Assembly: GCA_900754275.1 (NCBI GenBank)
Contig: CAAECF010000041.1
Location: 1-5,183 of the forward strand
Source: an uncultured Collinsella sp.
Lineage (GTDB): Bacteria; Actinomycetota; Coriobacteriia; Coriobacteriales; Coriobacteriaceae
Length of the DNA: 5,183 bases
Direction: 5' to 3'
Shown: one piece after another, positions 1 through 5,183 of the stretch
Numbering within the stretch: position 1 is the first letter of the stretch
How the letters are laid out: every line of letters starts with the position of its first letter
Made by a program: the position numbers and the translations under genes
Notes under the pieces: model-generated
Databases searched by the model: none
What the model was told of the DNA's origin: nothing
The model's input: only the letters and a program-made list of their open reading frames with translations

Positions 1-36
1 CACCACAGGGACCCGTACCCGTTCTGGCTTGATTAA
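1..36 (+). CDS. possible C-terminal tail of a plus-strand gene entering from the left (partial)
   Basis: Frame 1 from the first base reads HHRDPYPFWLD and then a TAA at 34-36. The composition (aromatic and charged residues, rich in proline) looks more like a protein C-terminus than the other two forward frames, which read TTGTRTRSGLING and PQGPVPVLA before their own stops. If real, this gene is convergent with proA, leaving about 94 bp between the two stop codons. Eleven codons are too few to identify a family, so I assign no function. The alternative is that this is plain intergenic sequence belonging to the repeat-rich stretch that follows. Confidence 0.3.
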   Translation, partial: HHRDPYPFWLD

Positions 37-38
37 TG

Positions 39-106
39 GATAGAAACGGATGTTCTATCGGGACACACATTTTGTCCTATAAGCCCAAAGGGGACAGGCA
101 CCTTTG
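39..106. repeat. cluster of three short inverted repeats in the convergent intergenic region
   Basis: Three hairpin-forming inverted repeats follow one another. GATAGAA (39-45) pairs perfectly with TTCTATC (53-59) around a 7-base loop. GGACA (61-65) pairs with TGTCC (73-77), also around a 7-base loop. CAAAGG (86-91) pairs with CCTTTG (101-106) around a 9-base loop. The third is followed after six bases by TTTTTGTTT (112-120), so it could act as a weak terminator for a plus-strand gene coming from the left. None is followed by a T-run on the minus strand, so no canonical terminator for proA is visible. The core GGGACA occurs twice (60-65 and 91-96), each time followed after 5 or 6 bases by TTTGT. 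This suggests a REP-like repeat rather than a simple terminator, but that is inference. Confidence 0.45.
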
Positions 107-130
107 TGGTGGTTTTTGTTTGCGCGGGCG

Positions 131-1417
131 TTAGGGACGGACCTGGCCGGTGCCGCGGAGCTTGTATTTGTAGGTGGTGAGGGCCTCGGCGGCAAAGGGG
201 CCACGGGCGTGGAGTTTTTGGGTCGAGATGCCGATCTCGGCACCCAGGCCAAACTCGCCGCCGTCTGTGAAGCGCGTGCTGGCGTTGGCGTACACGGCCG
301 AGGCATCGACCGCATCCAGGAAGCGCTCGCAAGCATCCGTGTCCTCGGCAACGATGGCCTCGGAGTGCATCGTGCCGTAGCGGTTGATGTGTGCGATGGC
401 CTCGTCCTCGCTCGCCACGACCTTCACGCTCATCTCGAGCGCCAGATACTCGCGACCCCAGTCCTCCTCAGTCGCGGCAACGTAGTCATCACCCTCGGCA
501 AGCCCGGCATCGGCGCATGCGGCGCAGGTTGCCTCGTCGCCGTGAATGAGCACGCCGTGGTCATGCAGCACGGTCACGACCGCGGGCAAAAACGCATCGG
601 CCACAGCACGGTCGACCAGCAGCGACTCGGCGGCATTGCACACGCCTACGCGCTGGGTCTTGGCATTGACGATAATGTTGAGCGCCTTATCAAAGTCGGC
701 GGATTCATGCACGTAGATGTGGCAGTTGCCCGTGCCCGTCTCGATCACCGGCACAAGCGACTCGCGCACGCAGCGCTGGATCAGGCCTGCACCTCCGCGC
801 GGAATGAGTACGTCGACAATACCGCGGAGCTTCATGAGCTCGCCGGTGGCCTCGCGGTCGGTGGACTCGATCATCGAGACGGCCTCGCGCGGGAAGCCCT
901 TGGCCTCGAGCGCATCGGCCAGCAGCTCGGCGATCATGGCACACGAGTGATAGGCCAGCGAGCCGCCGCGCAGAATGCAGGCGTTGCCGGTGCGGATGCA
1001 GATGCCCGCGGCGTCGGCCGTCACATTGGGGCGCGCCTCGTAGACCATGGCAACCAGACCCAACGGCACGCTCACGCGGGTCAGGTCCACACCGCTCGCA
1101 AGCACGCGGTGGTCGAGCACGCGGCCGACGGGATCGGGCAGCTCGGCGAGCTTCTCCAAACCGGCGGCCATGCCCTCGACGCGCTCAGGCGTCAGCAGCA
1201 GGCGATCGAGGAGCCCCGCCGAGGTACCCGCATCGCGCGCGGCGGACATATCGAGCTCGTTAGCGGCAACGATGGAGTCGACACCGTTGCGCAGTGCTGC
1301 GGCCATGGCGCGCACGGCCTCCTGACGCTGCTCATCGCTCGCCGTGGCAAGCGAGGCCGACGCTGCCTTGGCGGCAACGGCAAGATCGTGGACATACGTG
1401 GCTATATCGACCGACAT
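131..1417 (-). CDS. proA: gamma-glutamyl phosphate reductase (glutamate-5-semialdehyde dehydrogenase)
   Basis: This 428-residue protein has the usual ProA length. It catalyses the second step of proline synthesis in the cytoplasm, the NADPH-dependent reduction of gamma-glutamyl phosphate (the ProB product) to glutamate-5-semialdehyde, which cyclises to pyrroline-5-carboxylate. Family landmarks visible are VYEARPNVTADAAG (about 125-138), LRGG (149-152), IPRGG (205-209), NAKTQRVGVCNAAESLLV (251-268), and FGLGAEIGISTQKLHARGP (389-407) near the C-terminus. By family alignment Cys260 in the VGVCN motif (codon 638-640) is the catalytic nucleophile of this aldehyde dehydrogenase-fold enzyme. The ATG at 1417 is supported by AGGAGAA (complement of 1428-1434), 10 bases upstream. 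The gene is not joined to proB. A plus-strand peptidase gene lies between them, so proA needs its own promoter. All expected motifs are present and I see no frameshift. Confidence 0.97.
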   Translation of the reverse strand: MSVDIATYVHDLAVAAKAASASLATASDEQRQEAVRAMAAALRNGVDSIVAANELDMSAARDAGTSAGLLDRLLLTPERVEGMAAGLEKLAELPDPVGRVLDHRVLASGVDLTRVSVPLGLVAMVYEARPNVTADAAGICIRTGNACILRGGSLAYHSCAMIAELLADALEAKGFPREAVSMIESTDREATGELMKLRGIVDVLIPRGGAGLIQRCVRESLVPVIETGTGNCHIYVHESADFDKALNIIVNAKTQRVGVCNAAESLLVDRAVADAFLPAVVTVLHDHGVLIHGDEATCAACADAGLAEGDDYVAATEEDWGREYLALEMSVKVVASEDEAIAHINRYGTMHSEAIVAEDTDACERFLDAVDASAVYANASTRFTDGGEFGLGAEIGISTQKLHARGPFAAEALTTYKYKLRGTGQVRP

Positions 1418-1529
1418 GGGCGGCCCTTTCTCCTAGAAGTTTGCAACCATGGTAGCCGATTTGCGCATGGCCTCGCCCGCGGCGGTAGAATTGGTCAACC
1501 CGAAACACCGCAACGAACGGAAGACTCAC
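1418..1529. promoter_or_regulatory. divergent promoter region between proA and the peptidase gene
   Basis: This 112-bp gap must drive proA leftward and the peptidase gene rightward, because both 5' ends face it. On the plus strand TAGAAT (1486-1491) matches the -10 consensus at five of six positions. Only a poor -35 candidate precedes it (TTGCGC at 1461-1466, 19-base spacer). On the minus strand TTGACC (complement of 1493-1498) is a good -35 match but has no matching -10 at the right distance, so the proA promoter is not resolved. An 8-bp palindrome, ACCATGGT, lies at 1446-1453. The proA ribosome-binding site sits at 1428-1434. The peptidase gene has GGAAG at 1519-1523, six bases before its ATG. 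The region is assigned by gene layout; the individual boxes are tentative. Confidence 0.4.
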
Positions 1530-2948
1530 ATGACCCTCATCACTTCGTACCACGTCCCCGGCCTTTACGTCGAGGACCACAGCATCGACGTCCCCCTTGA
1601 CTGGCGCGGCCTGGAGCCGATGCTCCTGGCCGTCGGCAGTACCATGCGCCGCGGCGCTATGCCGGCACCCATCGCCGGCGCGCCCGAGAGCATCAAGCTC
1701 TTCTACCGCGTGGTTTGCGCGCCCGACCGCATCAACGACGATCTGCCGCTGCTCCTGTTTTTGCAGGGCGGCCCCGGCGGCGAGAGCCCACGTCCGCTGT
1801 CGCCCACAAGCGACGGCTGGATCGAGGAGGCCGTCAAGCACTTCCGCGTGGTCCTTCCCGACCAGCGCGGCACCGGACGCAGTAGCTGTGTAGACGGGCG
1901 CACGATTGCCGCACTGGGCGAGCGCGCGACGGCGGCCGGCTCCGATGCCGCACGCTCGCAGGCTGACTTCCTCAAGCGCCACCTCTCCAGCTCCATCGTG
2001 CGCGATTTTGAGTACCTGCGCCTGGTGGGCTTTGGCGGCAAGCCCTGGGTCACACTCGGGCAGAGCTACGGCGGCTTTTTGACGTTGAGCTATCTGTCGC
2101 TCTTCCCTGAAGGCGTGGCGGCAAGCTTTACCTGCGGCGGCATCCCCCACGTGCCGGCGAGCGCCAGCGAGGTCTACGAGCACACCTTCCCGCGCATGGC
2201 CGCCAAGACGCAGCAGTATTACGACCGCTACCCCGCCGACGTCGAGCGCGTGGCAGCCCTGGCCAATGCGCTCGAGGCACAGAAGCCCGTGCTGCCCGAC
2301 GGCTCGCCGATGACGGTCGAGCGCCTACAGCTCATGGGCAGCGACTTTGGCATGAAGCCGAGCTTTGAGCGTATGCATTGGATCATCGATCACGCTTTTG
2401 TTGACGGCGACGGCACGCTGACCTGCGGCGCCTCGGTATCTGACAACTTTTTGATGCGCGCCTTCGAGCGCACCAACACGCGCACGAATCCGCTGTACTG
2501 GACGCTGCAGGAGTTCATATACGCCGACGGCGACACTATGCCCATTGGTTGGGCCGCGGCCGAAGAGAAGGCACACCGCGCCGAGTTCGACACCCTCGCG
2601 CGCCCGCTCATGTTTACCGGCGAGGCCATGTTCCCGTGGATGTTCGAGCAGATGCCCGAGCTTAAGCCGTTTAAGCCCGCCATGGACCTGCTGATGGAAG
2701 ACACCAGCTGGGACAAGATCTACGACCCGCAGCGCCTAGCCTGCAATGAGGTGCCGCTCCAGGCCGCGGTGTATTTCGACGACATGTACGTGGATTCGGG
2801 CCTGCAGCTCGATACGCTCAGCCGCGTGGGCAACTCGCATGCCTGGGTGACCAACGAGTTCGAGCACGACGGCCTACACGGCAGCGTGGTGTTCAAGCAC
2901 CTCTTCGACGAAGCCCTCAACCGCGGAGACCTGCGCCGGATCTTCTAG
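1530..2948 (+). CDS. prolyl aminopeptidase-like alpha/beta hydrolase (S33 family)
   Basis: This 472-residue cytoplasmic alpha/beta hydrolase resembles the longer Aeromonas/Streptomyces-type prolyl aminopeptidases, which release proline from peptide N-termini. Motifs in order are VPGLYVEDHSIDVPLDW (9-25), the oxyanion-hole segment LQGGPGGESPRP (78-89, Gln replacing the His of the common HGGPG), DQRGTGRS (111-118), and the nucleophile elbow GQSYGGF with Ser179 (codon 2064-2066). A cap region follows with YEHTFPRMAAKTQQYYDRYP (216-235). At the C-terminal end FDDMYVDSG (416-424) probably holds the acid residue, and WVTNEFEHDGLH (439-450) holds the probable catalytic His446. No signal peptide or membrane segment is visible. 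I prefer the ATG at 1530 because GGAAG lies six bases upstream and homologues begin just before the VPGL segment. An in-frame ATG at 1449 would add 27 unconvincing residues. Exact substrate specificity is inferred from family resemblance. Another aminopeptidase or esterase role is possible. Its position between proB and proA favours a role in proline supply. Confidence 0.85.
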   Translation: MTLITSYHVPGLYVEDHSIDVPLDWRGLEPMLLAVGSTMRRGAMPAPIAGAPESIKLFYRVVCAPDRINDDLPLLLFLQGGPGGESPRPLSPTSDGWIEEAVKHFRVVLPDQRGTGRSSCVDGRTIAALGERATAAGSDAARSQADFLKRHLSSSIVRDFEYLRLVGFGGKPWVTLGQSYGGFLTLSYLSLFPEGVAASFTCGGIPHVPASASEVYEHTFPRMAAKTQQYYDRYPADVERVAALANALEAQKPVLPDGSPMTVERLQLMGSDFGMKPSFERMHWIIDHAFVDGDGTLTCGASVSDNFLMRAFERTNTRTNPLYWTLQEFIYADGDTMPIGWAAAEEKAHRAEFDTLARPLMFTGEAMFPWMFEQMPELKPFKPAMDLLMEDTSWDKIYDPQRLACNEVPLQAAVYFDDMYVDSGLQLDTLSRVGNSHAWVTNEFEHDGLHGSVVFKHLFDEALNRGDLRRIF

Positions 2949-2949
2949 C

Positions 2950-3002
2950 AAAGGAATGTCCCCGCCTGCCGGCACAAAAGGAACGTCCCCAAGTGCCGGC
3001 AC
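2950..3002. repeat. two-copy 26-bp tandem repeat with palindromic TGCCGGCA
   Basis: Two direct copies lie at 2950-2975 and 2977-3002 (period 27 bp) and match at 22 of 26 positions. Each reads AAAGGAA, then T or C, then GTCCCC, three variable bases (GCC or AAG), and TGCCGGCAC. The TGCCGGCA core is a perfect 8-bp palindrome, and in the second copy it extends to the 10-bp palindrome GTGCCGGCAC (2993-3002). The array begins immediately after the peptidase stop codon and ends against the terminator hairpin. There are only two copies and almost no spacer, so it is not a CRISPR array. It looks like an interspersed intergenic repeat unit of REP type. No mobilising gene lies in the window. Confidence 0.7.
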
Positions 3003-3005
3003 GAA

Positions 3006-3045
3006 AAAGACAGCGCTGCGGGAAACGATCCGCAGCGCTGTCTTT
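3006..3045. terminator. bidirectional rho-independent terminator between the peptidase gene and proB
   Basis: The arm AAAGACAGCGCTGCGG (3006-3021) pairs perfectly over 16 bp with CCGCAGCGCTGTCTTT (3030-3045) around an 8-base loop. On the plus strand the stem is followed by a T-rich CTTTATG. On the minus strand the A-run at 3004-3008 provides CTTTTT after the stem. The stem starts two bases beyond the proB stop codon and 57 bases beyond the peptidase stop, so it can end both converging transcripts. It also means that proB transcripts should not read through into proA. Confidence 0.93.
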
Positions 3046-3047
3046 CT

Positions 3048-4175
3048 TTATGCAAATACGATTAGGTTATCCCTGTGTATCGCCGGCTTCTCGGCCAGGT
3101 TAGCGAGCAGGCGGTTGCTGGCGATCTGGTCCTGGCGGCGGCCGGCTGCAAGCTCCAGCACGTCCGAATCGGCCTCGGCGATACCGCGGGCGACGACCAT
3201 ACCGCTCGGATCGCACACATCGAGCACATCGCCCTCGGCAAACTGGCCATCGACCTCGCGAATACCCACCGCAAGCAAGGAAGAGCCACGGCTGACCAGC
3301 GCCTTCGCGGCGCCGTCATCGACCGTTACCGAACCGTGCGCCTTGTCACCCAGCGCAATCCACAGCTTGCGGGGTGCGATGTCCAGACGCTCCGCCGGCG
3401 GATCGAACAGCGTGCCCACGCTCTCGCCGCGGGCGAGGCGCACGAGCGCATCGGGCTCCTCGCCCGAGCAAATCACGCTCTGAATACCCGCCGTCATGAG
3501 AATGCGGCTCGCGCGGATCTTGGTAATCATGCCGCCCGTACCCACCGATGTGGAAGAATCGCCCGCCGAGGCAATGATCTTGGCATCGATCTTATGCACG
3601 ACCGGGACAAACTCGGCCGTCGGGTCCTCGTGCGGATTGGCGGTGTAGAGGCCGTCGATGTCGGACAGCGTCACGCACAGATCGGCAGAAACCAGGCAGC
3701 TCACAAGCGCCGCCAGTGTGTCGTTGTCGCCAAACTTGATCTCGTCGACGGTGACGGTATCGTTCTCGTTGACGACCGGCACCACGCCCAGCTCCACCAG
3801 GCGCAGCAGGGCGTCGCGCGCGTGCAGGTAGGACGTGCGGCGGGCCGTATCGTGGCGCGTGAGCAGCACGAGCGAGGTGAGCAGTTCGCGCGCATGGAAC
3901 TCCTCGTCGTAGGCCGACGAGATGATGCACTGACCGGCCGAGGCGCAAGCCTGTAAGCTCGGAAGGTCGCCGACCGGCTTGCGGTCGAAGCCCAACACGG
4001 GATAGCCACAGGCGATAGCGCCCGAGCTCACCACGACCAGGCGCCAGCCAAGCTTGCGCAGCGCTGCGGCTTGATCGGCAAGTCCGCCGATAAAGGCGCG
4101 GTTGACCTTGCCATCGGCGCCCACCACCGTGGACGAACCGATCTTTACCACCATCGTTTTATAAGAAGTCGTCAT
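3048..4175 (-). CDS. proB: glutamate 5-kinase (gamma-glutamyl kinase) with PUA domain
   Basis: This 375-residue protein has the full two-domain ProB length. It phosphorylates glutamate with ATP to gamma-glutamyl phosphate, the first and usually proline-inhibited step of proline synthesis, in the cytoplasm. The N-terminal amino acid kinase domain shows VVKIGSS (9-15), VVSSGAIA (48-55), VPVVNENDTV (132-141), FGDNDTLAALVS (148-159), SDIDGLYTANP (171-181) and GTGGMITK (212-219). A PUA domain follows, about residues 268-350, including EGDVLDVCD and a GIAEADSDVLEL segment. The ATG at 4175 has no recognisable Shine-Dalgarno sequence, and an in-frame TGA lies two codons upstream, so the start cannot be earlier. 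Met8 (codon 4152-4154), next to VVKIGSS, is an alternative start. pncB lies 79 bp upstream on the same strand. The strong terminator after the stop separates proB from proA, unlike the usual proBA arrangement. Confidence 0.97.
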   Translation of the reverse strand: MTTSYKTMVVKIGSSTVVGADGKVNRAFIGGLADQAAALRKLGWRLVVVSSGAIACGYPVLGFDRKPVGDLPSLQACASAGQCIISSAYDEEFHARELLTSLVLLTRHDTARRTSYLHARDALLRLVELGVVPVVNENDTVTVDEIKFGDNDTLAALVSCLVSADLCVTLSDIDGLYTANPHEDPTAEFVPVVHKIDAKIIASAGDSSTSVGTGGMITKIRASRILMTAGIQSVICSGEEPDALVRLARGESVGTLFDPPAERLDIAPRKLWIALGDKAHGSVTVDDGAAKALVSRGSSLLAVGIREVDGQFAEGDVLDVCDPSGMVVARGIAEADSDVLELAAGRRQDQIASNRLLANLAEKPAIHRDNLIVFA

Positions 4176-4209
4176 ACGTCAAACCAATCAACTGTTCAGC
4201 GAACGGCCA

Positions 4210-4250
4210 AGCTGGCGGCCAAGGGAGCGTGACTCGCCCCTACCGCCCAA
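4210..4250 (-). promoter_or_regulatory. imperfect hairpin in the pncB-proB gap, possible mRNA structure
   Basis: Read on the minus strand, GGCGGTAGGGG (complement of 4237-4247) can pair with CCCTTGGCCGCC (complement of 4214-4225). This gives 11 pairs including two G-U wobbles, with one bulged G, around an 11-base loop. No T-run follows on the minus strand, so it is not a classical terminator. TTGGCCG also occurs twice in direct repeat just here, which allows alternative pairings. It lies between the pncB stop and the proB start and could limit read-through or affect proB translation. No known riboswitch or leader family is recognised. The pairing could be chance in such GC-rich DNA. Confidence 0.25.
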
Positions 4251-4254
4251 GGAA

Positions 4255-5183
4255 TCATTTTGCCCAGGGGAAAGCCGAGGCCGCGGCCATGTTCTTGCGC
4301 ACGAGCTCGTCGCGCACCTGAGCCAGGCCCTGCTCCATGCCCACCACATAGGTCTGCGGGTACAGGAAGCGCTTGAAAGCTGCGTCCAGATGATCGAGCG
4401 CCCAAACACAGCGCTCGCGCGCGTCCTGGATGCTCTCACGCGGAGCCACTGCACTGCCATCGCGCACGATCGGCACCAGCAGCTCGCGATACTCAAGCTC
4501 CGACACGTCGGTCACCAGGGCGGCATCATTCACGGCCACGAGGGTATTGCCGCGCGCGGCGCCCTCCCCCACCAGATGGTCCTCGTCGTAGATCATGTCG
4601 CAGACCGGGCCGCCAAAGCCGTCGTAATAACGGCGCACGCGCTGCACGCCCGGGATCGTGCGCTTGTAGGGCTGCTCGGAGAGCTTGACCACCGGCGTCC
4701 ACGGGTCGGCCTCGCTCGCACGGCGGGCGGAAAGCTTGTACACGCCGCCCAGCGCCGGCTGGTCGTAGCAGGTCGCGAGCTTGGTGCCCACGCCAAAGCT
4801 ATCGATGGGCGCGCCCTGGTCGAGCAGCGACTGAATCGTGTACTCATCCAGATCGTTAGAAACCGAGATCCCCACATAGGGCAGGCCCTCGGCATCGAAA
4901 CGACCGCGGACATACTTGGAGAGCTTGGCGAGGTCGCCCGAGTCAATGCGAATAGCCGACAGGCGCTCGCCCGCCGCCTCCATCTCCTTGGCAACCGTAA
5001 TGGCATGCTCGCAGCCCTCGCGCACATCGTAGGTGTCGATGAGCAGCGTGCAGTTCTTGGGGCTCGACTTGGCAAAGGCGCGGAAGGCCTCGAGCTCGGA
5101 ATCGAAGCTCATCACCCAGCTGTGCGCATGCGTGCCAAAGACGGGAATACCGTAGCGGCGGCCGGCGAGCACATTGGACGTAG
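4255..5183 (-). CDS. pncB: nicotinate phosphoribosyltransferase, C-terminal part (5' end outside window)
   Basis: 308 codons are visible before the TGA at 4255-4257, and the frame stays open to the window edge. Family members of this type are usually about 480 residues, so roughly the first third is missing. The enzyme converts nicotinate, PRPP and ATP to nicotinate mononucleotide in the NAD salvage (Preiss-Handler) pathway. The visible part opens with TSNVLAGRRYGIPVFGTHAHSW. The second His of THAHSW (codon 5122-5124) aligns with the autophosphorylated histidine of the family. Further landmarks are LLIDTYDV, RIDSGDL (4930-4950), VSNDLDEYTI, and SFGVGTKLAT (4771-4800), which lies in the phosphoribosyl-binding region of this fold. 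The C-terminal end reads FLYPQTYVVGMEQGLAQVRDEL. The GTG at 5172 could be taken as a start, but it falls inside the conserved TSNVLAG motif and is only an internal valine codon. The gene precedes proB on the same strand and may share its transcript. Confidence 0.95.
   Translation of the reverse strand, partial: TSNVLAGRRYGIPVFGTHAHSWVMSFDSELEAFRAFAKSSPKNCTLLIDTYDVREGCEHAITVAKEMEAAGERLSAIRIDSGDLAKLSKYVRGRFDAEGLPYVGISVSNDLDEYTIQSLLDQGAPIDSFGVGTKLATCYDQPALGGVYKLSARRASEADPWTPVVKLSEQPYKRTIPGVQRVRRYYDGFGGPVCDMIYDEDHLVGEGAARGNTLVAVNDAALVTDVSELEYRELLVPIVRDGSAVAPRESIQDARERCVWALDHLDAAFKRFLYPQTYVVGMEQGLAQVRDELVRKNMAAASAFPWAK

Noticed and set aside
36..134. Small 32-codon plus-strand open frame (MDRNGCSIG...)
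   Set aside because: It lies across the three hairpins, overlaps the proA stop, and has no ribosome-binding site. It is more likely chance.
1449..1529. Upstream ATG at 1449 as the start of the peptidase gene
   Set aside because: It would add 27 residues not resembling the family's N-terminus and would overlap the probable promoter. The ATG at 1530 has GGAAG at good spacing.
104..1600. Long 498-codon plus-strand open frame
   Set aside because: It runs antisense through proA, which has full family motifs and a ribosome-binding site. Long antisense frames are expected in GC-rich DNA, and its translation is low-complexity Arg/His/Gly/Ala-rich with no recognisable domain.
1332..2183. 283-codon minus-strand open frame opposite the start of the peptidase gene
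   Set aside because: It is a shadow of the peptidase frame, overlaps the proA start, and shows no family motif.
2950..3002. Tandem repeat as a CRISPR array
   Set aside because: There are only two copies, directly adjacent with no spacers of CRISPR length, and no cas gene is in the window.
2956..3483. Plus-strand open frame starting in the tandem repeat
   Set aside because: It starts inside the repeat, crosses the strong terminator and then lies antisense to proB. The serine/arginine-rich translation is typical of a shadow frame.
3075..3956. 293-codon plus-strand open frame opposite proB
   Set aside because: It is a shadow of proB, with low-complexity Arg/His/Ala/Gly-rich translation and no recognisable domain.
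5170..5172. GTG as the true start of pncB
   Set aside because: Upstream codons in the same frame read TSN, completing the conserved TSNVLAG motif of the family, so the gene continues off the window.

Overview
The window is GC-rich chromosomal DNA from an actinobacterium. My best guess is a Coriobacteriia gut commensal of the Collinsella type. That guess rests on the composition, the protein sequences and the style of short intergenic repeat (AAAGGAACGTCCCC next to TGCCGGCA), not on any database match. I see no phage gene, transposase gene, CRISPR array, tRNA or rRNA. Most of the window is housekeeping metabolism.

Layout from left to right: (1) 1-130 is a short convergent intergenic stretch. 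It may begin with the last 11 codons of a plus-strand gene, followed by three small hairpins. (2) 131-1417, minus: proA, gamma-glutamyl phosphate reductase. (3) 1418-1529: divergent promoter region. (4) 1530-2948, plus: an alpha/beta hydrolase of the long prolyl aminopeptidase (proline iminopeptidase, S33) type. (5) 2949-3047: a two-copy 26-bp tandem repeat followed by a strong bidirectional terminator with a perfect 16-bp stem. (6) 3048-4175, minus: proB, glutamate 5-kinase with a C-terminal PUA domain. (7) 4176-4254: short gap with an imperfect hairpin. (8) 4255-5183, minus: the C-terminal two-thirds of pncB, nicotinate phosphoribosyltransferase, running off the right edge.

ProB and ProA catalyse the first two steps from glutamate to proline, via gamma-glutamyl phosphate and glutamate-5-semialdehyde. 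In many bacteria they form a tight proBA operon. Here the two genes keep the same strand and order but are separated by an oppositely oriented peptidase gene, whose predicted activity releases N-terminal proline from peptides. The locus therefore appears to combine de novo synthesis of proline with its recovery from peptides. proA must be transcribed from its own promoter, because a strong terminator lies directly after proB. pncB (NAD salvage from nicotinate) lies upstream of proB on the same strand, 79 bp away, and may be cotranscribed with it.

The points most worth a second look are the peptidase gene splitting proB from proA, the repeat DNA in both convergent intergenic regions, and the proB start, which has no visible Shine-Dalgarno sequence. 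I found no convincing undescribed defence or mobile system.
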